From contig JABWDB010000036.1 of the NCBI GenBank assembly GCA_019614645.1, positions 3,322,833-3,386,832 on the forward strand: a DNA stretch of 64,000 bases, in the 5' to 3' direction. Below are positions 33,271 to 43,559 of this stretch, one piece after another; the first letter of the stretch is position 1; every line of letters starts with the position of its first letter. The notes under the pieces were generated by a model. It worked only from the letters and a program-made list of their open reading frames with translations. It made no database searches and was not told where the DNA came from. The stretch is from Stratiolaelaps scimitus. Its lineage: Eukaryota > Arthropoda > Arachnida > Mesostigmata > Laelapidae. A program made the position numbers and the translations under genes.

Positions 33271-33329
33271 CTGCGACGGGCGACAACTATTAATGATCCC
33301 AAAGGCCAATGAAACGGATAGGTGCTAGA

Positions 33330-33645
33330 TGAATACTACTACAGCCACTAACACCAATACCTGGCCTAACGGTTCGACTATTTGTGTTCACCCCCGAGCC
33401 GTCTATTTTATTATTTATTTTATTCAGAGTCTGGGGTGCACTGACGATAAGAGGTCCTATGTATGTTTTCAGAGAAGTCAAAAGCAACCGTATTTGCTGC
33501 CACCTTTTGGTACACATTGTCAGGAACGGATTTTGTCCGGCTGGGTGAGTTGTTGTACCGAATTATCTTGGGTAGTCATTCGACAGCCTTAGAAATTCTT
33601 CATGTTGGGAAACATCTACATAATTATCAATAATTGTCAATATTA
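33330..33645 (-). pseudogene. Copy A, degraded middle exon
   Basis: On the minus strand the segment corresponds to the middle exon seen best at 39614-39865. It carries the shared in-frame TAA after LSNDYPR and a frameshift that breaks the second half (NVY..VAANTV in the copy B version). Confidence 0.5.
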
Positions 33646-33677
33646 AGCAAATTTAAGTTTATCTAGGTTAAACTTAC

Positions 33678-34149
33678 CCGCCAAAACTGCGATGACCGCG
33701 ATGAGGCAGCAGATCGCTCCCACACTCCAAGCTATAACCTTAACGCACGCGCACTTTGATTTATCGGGTCCTTCCAAATATGCATCTATTTCTTGGCGGA
33801 GGTTTACGTTTTCCTGTTGGAATTCGCTATTAGTCTTGATCAACCGTACAAACTCTCTCGATTCAACCTTAATCGGCCCTTGATAGATCGGAGAGGACTC
33901 GGGAACTGTCCTCCTGATACGTGCCAGCTTTGCCTTCCTCTCGTCTCTAAGGGAGAGTTCATCTCCCCCAGGGGTCCCTGGCCTGCGAAGCGTAGGGAAC
34001 CGAAACTCTTCTTCATCTTCTGCAGACCATGACTTCCTTTGACCTGTAGTGACCGCATCTTCATTTCCTGGCGTCTTTGGCTTTCTGTCACCTGCGGTAG
34101 CCATGTCATCTCCAGCGGTCTCTGCCTCTGGCTCGTTTACGGTGGGCAT
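33678..34149 (-). CDS. Anchor/Cys-rich gene family, copy A, first coding exon
   Basis: The exon runs from ATG 34149 to a GTAAGT donor (G at 33677), 472 nt. The acidic, Glu/Thr/Pro-rich head (PTVNEPEAETAGDDMATAGD) is followed by a basic patch (ERKAKLARIRRTV) and a coiled-coil-like stretch (REFVRLIKTNSEFQQENVNL with RQEIDAYLEG). A cysteine pair and a membrane segment follow (VIAWSVGAICCLIAVIAVLA). The layout is that of a type II membrane protein with a cytoplasmic N-terminus; later exons would form the outside part (inference). An 11-residue extension past the donor is intron read-through. It is about 95 percent identical to copy C by eye. Confidence 0.75.
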
Positions 34150-34199
34150 TTATTTAGAAATCACTTTGGCAGGTTGATTATATCATTTGCGGGTATCGC

Positions 34200-35020
34200 C
34201 GCCCGGGAAAATGCGCTGATCTGAACTGCGCGTCACGAAGCATGTAAAAATGATAGGCACTACGACGCACGTTGTAAACGTCAGGGCGCCAAACCGAGGA
34301 GATTCGTAGAACAGGTTATCATTCACAGCGTCGTCATCCATGGAGAACGAGAGGTGACCCTACAGACCGCGAACGGGCTATTCGTCGACAAAATTTGTGA
34401 GACAGATCTGTAAGGTATCAGTGAAATAACTCCTAATTATTGTATGCTTCAATAAATACCAGTATGGTCGGAATATCAGTGACAAAATGCCAGTGACACA
34501 CCATCGCCCTTAGAATAACAGACAAATTCGAGATTTCCCAAGACATTATCTTATTTATCTCCACGGAGCAAAATGTCAAGATGCAAACTAGAAAAGAACT
34601 GAAGAATTTGTACGAGACCAGATGTGGATGAGGCCGCACGGATGTAGCCAACGTATTTAAGGTCTATTCCTAGCACCTGTGTCGTCCAACTGAAACCATA
34701 AAATAAACGATTCGACTACAGATCGATGTTGCCGACATTCATTTAGTGACCAATATTTCAAAGATAAAGAGGACATAATCGGAATATATCCAAACGTCGA
34801 ACGCAAACAGGGATTACTATTAGCAAAGTTGAGCAAAGCCATTTGTGTATAATCCCTAGAAGAAAAGAGAAATCTTGAATCTCTTTGAAGGGATAGCTTG
34901 TTGGAAATGTAAAATGATACAATCACGGCGAGTTGCCGTCAACCGTTCATTTATTGTGCGCACTTGCTCAAATTTCCTTATATTAGCTATTATTTATTTT
35001 TAACTAAAAACCCACGCATA
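34200..35020 (-). repeat. Copy A, non-coding leader of the repeat unit
   Basis: It matches 38640-39110 and 62160-62650 in the opposite orientation (GGCGCC, GTAGAACAGGTTATCATT, CGGGCTATTCGTCGACAA). The unit is interrupted at about 35022 by the Copia LTR. Promoter elements could not be assigned with confidence. Confidence 0.7.
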
Positions 35021-35026
35021 GGAAAT

Positions 35027-35397
35027 TGCATGCGATACAATTTTGTTTTTCTGTCAGTCTAACATAGAAGTGAGGGACAACCTTAGGTCAGGCCATAGTC
35101 CAAAGAGCAACCACGTAACAAACAAGTTGAGGCACCTTTAATCGTCAGTAACCTAAACATTCGACGCTCATAGACGCCTGCGCTGAACGACTATAAAGGT
35201 TCCGCTTCGCGATGATTCGATAGAAGAGATTAGGGCGAGAGAAAGGTCTGCTTTTCATTGAATTACAGACACTCGGATCCCAACTCTGCTCTGAATCAAC
35301 TTGTATTCATCGAGCGATTCAGCGGTCCACTGGTCTCCACCCGGCTGAATAAGTGAAACTGAAACTGCGAATCTACGATCTTCTCTACTCTACCGAT
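35027..35397 (+). repeat. Ty1/Copia 5' LTR
   Basis: It aligns with 37421-37930 through CTGTCAGTCTAACATAGA, CGCCTGCGCTGAACGACTAT and GTGAAACTGAAACT. The end is followed by AAGGTTATCGACACTGG, which resembles an initiator-tRNA primer site. Boundaries are approximate. Confidence 0.8.
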
Positions 35398-35699
35398 AAG
35401 GTTATCGACACTGGGTTCGTTCAAAATTACTTCAAAAGGTACGGCGACCAAAATAAAAACAAAAAATGAACAGTGGACCCGCTCAAGGGAAGAACGCACA
35501 CTAGACGAATGGTTTGTGCTAGAAGAACCGGACGCGGAGCACCCGGTGTCACCACCCTTCGGAGTCATAAAAATGTCGCAAGAAACTAAGCAAGCCTCTG
35601 GAAAAGGTGACGTGGTTAACCCGCACAGGCTAAAGGCGGATGGCAGTAACTACGTAGTCTGGAAATCTTATATGCAATGGTATGATGATTATGATTATT

Positions 35700-35968
35700 A
35701 TTCAAACATACAGTAGGTCGGAATTTCTAGGGATTATGGGGTTGGGGGGGGGGGGTGAGGACGACAATGTCCCGAGGAAGGCGATGGCATTGCCTCTCTG
35801 CACGGCGAGGGACAGGCGCTGCAGGAGGAAAGAGCCAGCGCGCTTGTCCCCGGTGGCGCGGATCAACCTATGGTAGACCCCCTCGAGGAAGTTCGCAGTG
35901 AGAGGGCCGTGCCCGCCCAAGGTCTCAAAGGCAATGGTTGTTTCAAACGGAACAATATGCTTGCTCAA
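35700..35968 (-). mobile_element. R2-like LINE, short 3' fragment inserted in Copia
   Basis: The minus strand encodes ETLGGHGPLTANFLEGVYHR, LIRATGDKRAGSFLLQRLSL and AVQRGNAIAFLGTL, the C-terminal end also seen at 12960-13060 and 61030-61150. The 3' UTR includes a G-run (C on the coding strand) and ends TACTGTATGTTTGAATAA. The same UTR is seen at 47405-47470 and 60955-61010. Confidence 0.8.
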
Positions 35969-36079
35969 ACATCACAATGCTCGAATATGTGGTTTCATCT
36001 GCGACAGGAACCGATACAACGCCCGACGAGGAACTGATAATTGCCGAGCTGGTTGAATCACTTCGCTCATCGCTAAGTC

Positions 36080-36240
36080 AACCCTACTCTCCGCAATAAA
36101 ACGGAATCGCAGAAAGAGATAATCGAACTATGACTTCTCTAGCCCGAACCATACTCCTAAGCAACTCTATGCCGAAATCATTGTGGGTGAAGCCGTTCTA
36201 TGCGCCATCACACTCCTGAACAGAGTCTCGATAAACCCAG
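36080..36240 (+). pseudogene. Copia integrase C-terminal fragment
   Basis: PYSPQ-stop-NGIAERDNRTM corresponds to the 'PYTPQQNGVAERKNRT' signature near the third catalytic residue of Copia integrase. A stop replaces the second glutamine. Confidence 0.75.
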
Positions 36241-36405
36241 CAAGACAACTCCTTTGAATTTACCCAACAAGACAACTCCTTTGAATTGATCTACAAACAA
36301 AAACCCCATTTAGGAAAGCTACAACCTTTTGGTTAACCACGTTACGTCTACAACCACGATCCAACCAGGAAGAAATGGCACGCCAGAGGTATCGAAGTCA
36401 AACTG

Positions 36406-37010
36406 GTGGGATATGATGAAAAGATAGAAGAAGGATTAACATATGAAAACAAAAATAAATGGATGGAAACAATGAAAGATGAACTGGTGTCAATGAACAA
36501 GAACAAGGTATGGGAACTACCTGAGTTACCAATGGGTCTCAAGACAATTAAGAATCGATGGATTTTCAAGAAAAAGACCGATGCTCAAGGAAACGTGGGA
36601 CAATTCCGAACGCGACTAGTGATCAAGGGATATGCTCAAAGACCAGGTATCGAGTTTCAAGAATCATCCAGCGCAGTCGTTCGTTTCGATACAGTAAGAA
36701 CAATCAACAGCTACAGCGCCTAGAACGAGCTAAAATTAACGGAATTTGACATCAAAACGGCATTTCTTCATGATGTACTAGAAGTTGAACTGTACATGAG
36801 TCAACCTGAAGGATTTCAAGACGGAACACAACGCGTATGGCACCTGCGAATGAGTCTCTATAGATTAAAACAAGCCCCAAGATGCTTCAACACCAAACTC
36901 AAGGAGATACTACTCAGAAATGACTTACACAGAGTCAAGCAGACAACTGTCTATTCCACAAAACAGGCAAATATACTGTACTGATTGCCATCTACGTTGA
37001 TGATGTTTAA
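36406..37010 (+). pseudogene. Copia reverse transcriptase
   Basis: It contains NKWMETMKDELVSMNKNKVW, then TIKNRWIFKKK, RTRLVIKGYAQRPGIEFQE, EFDIKTAFLHDVLEVELYMS (motif A), QPEGF, LYRLKQAPRCF and a final IYVDDV, the Copia form of the YxDD motif. In-frame stops occur at 36721 and near 36981. The order and spacing are diagnostic for Ty1/Copia. Confidence 0.9.
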
Positions 37011-37420
37011 TCGCCACATCGAGAGAGGACACCTTATAAATCATATTAAAACAGTTCCGGACAAGGCAACGGAACAAGGCAAATAGTCACGTGGCCTGTC
37101 TTATGCCGAATAAGCACCCAATGGGAGGAGAAGATATATGGGCAAGAATATAAACGAAGGTATTATCCAATTACTACACCCGCACCCAGTACCATACCTA
37201 AGCCGAAAGTTAACTCAAATTGTGTACAATGGAAGATATCTACGGGACTATCAATGTCAGTTACCTTTATAATACTACTAATAATCATTATATAAAACAG
37301 AGTCATATAAAGCGACGTCATACACGACTACTGACAAACGCAGATAACAATCCCTATCAAGATACTGTGGAAGATGTTATAACACAGGACTGAAGGAAAA
37401 AGGGAGGATATAGAAAATTG

Positions 37421-37930
37421 TATACGATACATTGTATGCGTCTGTCAGTCTAACATAGAGGTGAAGGGCAAACACAGGCCAGGTCATAGTCCGGAGAGCA
37501 ACCATGTAACAAACAAGTTGCGGCACTTATGATCACCAGTAACCTAAACATTTGACACTCATAGACGCCTGCGCTGAACGACTATAAAGGTTCCGCTTCG
37601 AGATAATTCGATAGAATTGATTCATCATAAACATAATAACTCACAGATATTGAATGCATTTTCTAAGTACAAAACTTTTTTATTTTTTTTGTTTTTTCCA
37701 GCTTACCCTCAGCTGTTCCCCTATGCGACAGGCTTCAGCTCTTAACCTTTTAGGTATTGCTATGAGCTAAGTACAAAACTAGCGATATAAGAGGCCTGCT
37801 TTTCACTGAATCAAGCACCCGGTTCTCAACTCTGCTCTAAACAACTTGTTTTCATTGAGCGAGTCAGCGATCCACTGGGTTCCATCCGGCTGATCTCGTG
37901 AAACTGAAACTACGAATCTACGATCTTCTT
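37421..37930 (+). repeat. Ty1/Copia 3' LTR with nested SINE
   Basis: It pairs with the 5' LTR and carries the 90-bp insertion described separately. Without it and its target copy the length is about 406 bp. Confidence 0.8.
37677..37766 (-). mobile_element. 90-bp SINE-like insertion in the Copia LTR
   Basis: The flanking duplication CTAAGTACAAAACT is at 37663-37676 and 37767-37780. On the minus strand it carries GGGGAACAGCTGAGGGTAAG and an A-rich tail. Confidence 0.9.
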
Positions 37931-37934
37931 TGCG

Positions 37935-38115
37935 GAGATTTGCGGAGTACGGGTTCCATCATGTTCATGTGTGGGATGTGGTTTACATGACCTGAGCGAA
38001 TCCCGCCGATGCCTCAGATGCGGAGCCTCCTGCCCGCGATACCATGCTGCAATCTGCCAGCACGTCACTTCGATCAACAACCTGGCGAGATCGTCAAGCA
38101 GCGGATGACCGGGAC
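37935..38115 (+). pseudogene. Gag-like zinc-finger fragment
   Basis: The plus strand reads CVGCGLHDLSESRRCLRCGA and SCPRYHAAICQ. The cysteine/histidine spacing resembles gag knuckles of LTR elements (BEL type most likely). Only this fragment remains. Confidence 0.45.
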
Positions 38116-38224
38116 GAACGGTGCTCAATACCTTCTATATATAGTTTTATATCTTATATATTATATGGATATTATAAACTCTGATTATATATATATATAT
38201 ATAAGGTGCTAGAATGTCAACCAT

Positions 38225-38480
38225 CGTGCAGTCCCAAACTAGGTGCTGGCCTCGGTGGAAGGGGATAAGAGTGAGGCCGTCAGGGCGACGCCCGTCAGTA
38301 GTGTCGAGGCCCCGTGGCTCCCTTGTGCAAGGAATACCGGCGGAGAGGTGAGCCCTCACGAGAGAGTGTCGTTAAGCATTGTGTATCGTGGATGGCGACC
38401 GGCGCTACGCTCGCACGAGAGTCCGTGGTAATCATTCGTTGCGACAGTGTGCCTGCAACGCTCACAGCTGTGGGTCGCGA
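38225..38480 (-). mobile_element. R2-like LINE fragment, restriction-like endonuclease part
   Basis: The minus strand shows HLSAGIPCTREPRGLDTTDG then RRPDGLTLIPFHRGQHLVWD and CTMVDILAP. The RPDG...WD spacing is the PD-(D/E)XK-type endonuclease signature of RLE LINEs. It joins directly to the repeat unit at 38480, as at 61998. Confidence 0.75.
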
Positions 38481-38780
38481 CCACGTTTTATGTTACTCTG
38501 TTATTGGCATTTCATTGAATGGAATTAGTGAGAGTCAGAAATGTGCTTGAGGGTGGAAGACCCGTTTAGTTATCAAGGATCACCTATTGGATCCCCAAAT
38601 CCTCGACACGTGGGTTTTTAATTAGAAATAAATAATAGTAAATATAAGGAAATTTAAGCAAGCGTCCACAAAAAATGAACGGTTGAAGTGTGGGCGGCGG
38701 TTTGCCGTTATTGTATTATTTTACATTTATAACAAGCTGTCCCTTCAAAGAACTCCCGATTCTTCCTTTCTTCTAGGGGT

Positions 38781-38829
38781 GAATTTTTCAGACTGACTCA
38801 CAGCTAACATTTAACATCCACGGCAGTGT
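38781..38829 (-). mobile_element. 49-bp SINE-like insertion in copy B leader
   Basis: It is flanked by TTCTAGGGGT at 38771-38780 and 38830-38839. On the minus strand: CCGTGGATGTTAAATG, AGCTG-TGAG-TCAGT and an A tail. The same insertion is in copy C, so it predates that duplication. Confidence 0.85.
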
Positions 38830-39112
38830 TTCTAGGGGTACTACACAGATAGCTTTCCATAGTGATTATTATATTGTCACCAATAATAAAATTATTTGTT
38901 GACGAACAGCCCGTTCCCGCTCTGTAGGGTCCCCTTTCATTCTCCATGGATGACGACGCTGTGAATGATAACCTGTTCTACGAATCTCCTCGGTTTGGCG
39001 CCCTGACGTTTACCATCTCGTCTTGACGTGCTTCGTGACGCGCAGTTCAGGTCGGTACATATAACTTCCCTGCGAATGATATAAACAACCGGCCAGCGTT
39101 GGCTCTAAAATA

Positions 39113-39437
39113 ATGACAGCCGTAAACGAGCTAGCGGCAGAGACCGCAGGCAATACAGTGATCAGTACAGGTGACAGAAGGCCAAAGGCGGCAGAAGATG
39201 AAGATGACGTGACTACGGGTCAAGGGCCAGTGGCTGCTTCGGGCGGCCGTTCGCGGGGGAGTTTCGCGCGGTTGGCCAAAACTAATACCGAATTCCAAGA
39301 GGAAAACGCGAACCTCCGCCAAGAAATTGATGCATATTTGGAAGGCCCCGATGAATCTAAGTCCGCATGCCGTAAGGTTATAGTTTGGAGTGTGGGAGCG
39401 ATGTGTTGCCTCGTCGCGGTAGTCGCGATCTTTTCTG
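39113..39437 (+). CDS. Anchor/Cys-rich gene family, copy B, shortened first exon
   Basis: ATG 39113 to donor GTAAGT (G at 39438). It keeps the acidic head (TAVNELAAETAGNTVISTGD), the coiled-coil (RLAKTNTEFQEENANLRQEI) and the membrane segment (VIVWSVGAMCCLVAVVAIF), but lacks about 49 residues of the middle found in copies A and C. The frame is intact. Copy B's later exons carry stops, so the gene is probably dead. Confidence 0.65.
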
Positions 39438-39613
39438 GTAAGTTTAACCTAAATTAACATAGGCGAATATATACTAATTATGATTATTATTCATTCACGA
39501 TGAAAAATGTGGTCTTGTTTATTGAAGGTGTCTTACTCTACTCTTAATTTGTTTAATATTGACGCCTATGTATGAAGTGTCATCGGTTAAAATGCAGCTT
39601 CACCATTTTACAG

Positions 39614-39865
39614 TGCATTGATTTTAGTTGTTCGATCCATCTGACCCAAGTTCTAAACAAAAAAATTATTGATAATGTTTCCCAATATGAAGAATTTCTA
39701 AGGCTGTTGAATGACTACCCAAGATAATTCGGTACAACAATTCACCCAGGTGGACAAAAACCCGTTCCTGACAATGTGTACATAAAGGTGGCAGCAAATA
39801 CGGTTATTTTTGACTCCTCACAAAAACACTACACAGGTCCTCTTATCGTGCACCCCAGACTCTGA
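39614..39865 (+). pseudogene. Copy B, middle exon
   Basis: After a TTTTACAG acceptor the frame reads CIDFSCSIHLTQVLNKKIID, SQYEEFLRLLNDYPR, a TAA, then FGTTIHPGGQKPVPDNVYIK, VAANTVIFDSSQKHYTGPLI and a TGA at 39863. The single internal stop is present in all three copies, so either it was inherited or the exon has another boundary there. Confidence 0.5.
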
Positions 39866-40055
39866 ATATAATTCTAAAAGAAAATTAATAAAATAGACAC
39901 TGCTCGGGGGTGGACACAAATAGTCGAACCGTTAGGCCAGGTATTGGTCCCACTGGCTCTTCTATAGTATTCATCTGGCACCTATCCGTTTCATTGGCCT
40001 TTGGGATCACTAATAGTTGTCGCCTGACAGCTTCTGATTGAGTGATATTTACGTT

Positions 40056-40492
40056 GGTTGCTGCCTGTAATTGTATCAACAGCAGGTCTCCAAAGTGCGA
40101 AGTCTTTAATGTCGTTACCTGATTTGCTCTCTCTTTCCCCGCACCTTTGCTAATGACCTTTTTGAATGTTGACAACATATCTAAGGACTTGCGTTTCTCC
40201 ATTTACAACTCCGATCTGGCTTATTTTCTTCTAGCTCTCTTAATGGGACTAACGGGAGGCTGTAACATCTATGAGAAAGCCTTATGCACTAAAAACAATG
40301 CAACCTGCTCCAAACGATGGTTCACATCTACCTGTCAATGCAACGTAATCGGACACGAGTTCTACAAGAATATTTGTCAATATAAATGCGACTATGATTC
40401 TCGATGATTTTGCCCCAATGGAATATGTTACAAGTCACATTGTTTTCCGGATGTATTCGCCTTCGTGACGTTTATCTACAACGAAAGATGTA
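40056..40492 (+). pseudogene. Copy B, cysteine-rich exon with nonsense change
   Basis: It is homologous to 63539-63953, including the hydrophobic stretch and the cysteines (CNIYEKALCTKNNATC, STCQCNVIG, NICQYKCDYDS). A glycine codon has become TGA at 40405-40407, and the upstream part carries a length change. The GTAAGT donor remains at 40493. Confidence 0.8.
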
Positions 40493-40599
40493 GTAAGTAA
40501 AATCATTAATTTAAGGAAGTCTTGGAAGGATACATATTTCCTACCTTGTTGAATGTGACATAGTTCATTCATCTCGAGTACTATATATATATTCTTTTT

Positions 40600-43200
40600 C
40601 AAATTGTGGCTAATTGAGGAAACTGCAGTTTTTTACTATGCTTTAGTTCTCGTTAAAACATATTAAACTATCACATTACGGTGCGGGTACATACGGCTGT
40701 CGACAGCCTTAATTATCGAAAAGTACAACACAGAATTCAAATATATATACCAAGAATTCGTAGTATAAGCAACAATATACATGAGATGCATCGAACACAA
40801 GCAAACTTAGGCCAGTAATACCTTTCCACTTCCAACAAGAAATATATACAGTTTTGTCACATACACAGATTGCACAATTATGGTAAAACAACGACATGCC
40901 ATATAACATAGTAGATTATAAAAAGTTCCAGGCTGTAAATATTGAACAAATGATACGCAAACAGATCTTAGGGAACTTCTTTGCCTCTCTTGCAAATTTT
41001 TCAATTGAAGAAAATATACGAATCTCGAGACGGAGAGCCCCAGACGGCCGGAAAGGTAGAGAGTATGTTGGCTAGCATCTTTAGTGGCAGGTGGCATCAC
41101 AAACTCGGTTGGCCTGAGGGGTTGTTGGGGTTGCCTCGGGTGTTCTCACCACCGGGGCAATAGGGAAGGCAATATCGTTTAGAATACTACCGTATGACAT
41201 TTTAATTAACATTTTTTTTTGACACTCGCTACCACGAGTGAATACAGTACCCTCAGTTGATGCAGCTCGGAACATCTTCATGACGCCAGCAACGGGCTCC
41301 TGAAGCGATTACCGAAGGTGGCACGAATAGCGTCACTGTGAACAACCTCTCCTCTGTAACGAATCGTCTTGTAGCCTCCCCCCCTCATACGGCTAAATCA
41401 TAGCATATGACCGGGATCAGTAAGGTTTTTGCAGAGGAATATCAGGGCACTCGCAGGGATGTCCAGCTCTCTGAAGCGGTGCAACATAAGAACTATCGCG
41501 TAGCACTTAGACACGAGGGTCTCAAGGTGTCTCTTCCATCTCTGGGTTTCGTGAAGCGTGAGGCCAAGACATTTAACCGGCTTTAATCATGGTATTATTA
41601 TACCGCAAAAGAGAACAGGGTTAACCTAAGTATTCCTCTGCGTCAATCGAGCCAGCGATGTTCATTTTACTGGCATTAATGATGAACCCCACAGAGACAT
41701 CCAGCTAGAAGGTTGATATTCTCGGCACCCATAACACTGCAGGGGCATGTATTATTCTGAGGCAGCATACTTTCGAGTACATCCAGTAGCGTATCCCTAC
41801 ATAAGATGAATAGGTGTCGATTGCGTAGTCCTCAAAACGAGGCTCCCGTAGAAGAACACGCACCCCTTGTACCATCATCACTAGCCCCTTCTAACGGATT
41901 CGACAATAGTACACCCCGAGCGAATATAAACGCCTACGTCGCCCTCTTGCCTATTCGTTTCCCTGCCTGAGCCAACGAAGCCGAAGCCCGAGATGACATA
42001 GCCGATGTAATCGACCATTTTTAACCAAGTCTCGCTTACCACCACCACCACCAATCCAAAGCCCTCATCTTCAAGGAAATCTGTCAACGTCTCCAGTTGG
42101 CCCACTTTTTTGAGACCACCGATCCCAGCGTTTAGATGTAGAACCGAAATGTTACTAAAAACATTTGTCATCATCCCATTAAAGACAGTGACATTTTTGA
42201 CAGTTTTTTGCATTGTTATACATGGCATTTGACAGACTGTCCATACTTGCACATTGTAATTATTTATAAATCCTTGTACTCCCCCTGCCATGGAGAAATC
42301 ACTGACAATAACTGCCCCAGAACATGCATAAGAGTCTTGTAAATGTTTTGCGGCCGTGGACTCAGCGCATTAATAAAATGAAGCACCGGCTTCATCGATG
42401 TCGGCAGGGTAACCCTGCCACCCATTTTCTTTCCTGCTGTCGACCTCCAGGGTCCATTTCGTCGCCTGTTACGGGACAGTACTGGGAATGGGAGTCGCCC
42501 CCGGTAGGTTAAGACTTTCGATCCAGCAGATGTGTCCATGATGACCGATAGTACCGCATACGACGGTCTCGTCGTTGCCACAGGGCCCTCCGGAGCTGAC
42601 AGGTCCACGCACAGCTGACATGCCGGTGCTGTTTGCACTACCAATCTCACAAGCGCGCAGTGGACAACTGGTGACCTCGATGCATGTGGATCTTGACACA
42701 GTTGACACACTTGGCCGCGTTTTTGCAGTTGTCCCTCAAATGCCCTGCATTGCCACATTTCTTACATACTACCTTATTCCGGCACGAGGTAGCATTTGCT
42801 GACATAACATGTGATGGGGGCTCCAGCATGTATCATCACTTGATGCCGCCTGCAAGCAAGGAACAAGCCCGCGGGTGGAGTTCTAGAGAACTGTAGTAAT
42901 ACTCTGTCCATTGGGAAAGTGCTGAGCTCATTTTGACTTTCTTCGAGGTTCTTAACGAACTCTCTTCTAACAGCTGCGACTCCGACTTCCGACGGAGTTT
43001 TCTGGATCTCGCTTTCTGAGTGGCCCCTGTCGACGTGGGTAATTCTTGCCCCATTATGTTCTAGCTCTACATCTCGCGATCACCGGGGTATCCAGGATTG
43101 ACTCCAACTTCATTATATTTTTCGCTTCGTCGACCCATACATAGATTCCATCGAACCTTGTGTCAGGTTTGGTGCCAGGAAAGAGCCTGAAGACTTCGGA
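40600..43200 (-). mobile_element. Internally deleted Jockey/CR1-type LINE, copy 3
   Basis: Read on the minus strand: part of ORF1 from 43198 (VFRLFPGTKPDTRFDGIYVW), degenerate zinc knuckles (CKKCGNAGHLRDNCKNAAKC, about 42770), endonuclease start (SVLHLNAGIGGLKKVGQLET, about 42150), GD-x-N region and then a direct jump to reverse transcriptase motif D (about 41690). The C-terminus follows to about 40990 and the AACTGCAGTTT end at about 40620. It shares the deletion junction with the copy at 26130. Confidence 0.8.
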
Positions 43201-43206
43201 GTAGTT

Positions 43207-43321
43207 GGGGACCGGGGCCGAGGCCGACATTGCCCCGAGGAAGGCGATGGCATTGCCTCTCTGTACAGCGAGGCAACAATCGCCTTCCTCGGAACAATGT
43301 CGGCCTCGCCCCCGGCCCCGT
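43207..43321. repeat. Fold-back of the R2-like LINE 3' region
   Basis: Arms CGGGGCCGAGGCCGACATT ... CCGAGGAAGGCGA and TCGCCTTCCTCGG ... AATGTCGGCCTCG flank a centre of about 32 bases. The sequence is the 3' part of the R2-like LINE (compare 60860-60895). It lies exactly at the truncated 5' end of LINE copy 3. Confidence 0.85.
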
Positions 43322-43559
43322 TTGCTGTATTATGCGAGTGTTAATATACAAGGATACCGATGGCTATATTGTCATATCTCTGAACACTTATAATGTGTTC
43401 TATATAATTATTATGAATAGAAAAATATATGGGATGACGGTTAAAGACGAACGAATGGGCGGCGCCATCCAACGGGATGAGGTTATCAGTTTGTCACGTA
43501 AATTGACGTGCAGCAACTGAGAACTGACCTGTCAGCAAACCGGCTTCTTCCATGACAAG

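Larger units (their letters stand above)
35027..37930 (+). mobile_element. Ty1/Copia LTR retrotransposon, internally deleted
   Basis: Between the LTRs are a gag start (LKADGSNYVVWKSYMQW, about 35630), an R2-like LINE insertion (35700-35940), integrase (NGIAERDNRTMTSLARTI, about 36100) and reverse transcriptase (36400-37010). Most of gag, the protease and the integrase core are lost, and RNase H is not visible. The LINE insertion and a SINE in the 3' LTR show that the element is old. Confidence 0.85.
38480..40500 (+). repeat. Anchor/Cys-rich gene repeat unit, copy B
   Basis: It starts with TTTTATGTTACTCTGTTATT (shared with 62002) and contains the leader, first exon, middle exon and cysteine-rich exon. 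It is inverted relative to copy A, with the Copia element between them. Several exons are damaged. Confidence 0.8.

Noticed and set aside
33290..33592. Frames on both strands between the exons of copy A (and 63217-63519 in copy C)
   Set aside because: They overlap the degraded middle exon, are not conserved in copy B, and lack motifs.
39885..40202. Minus-strand frame of 105 residues in copy B
   Set aside because: It overlaps the intron and exon of copy B on the other strand and is not open in copies A and C, so it is chance.
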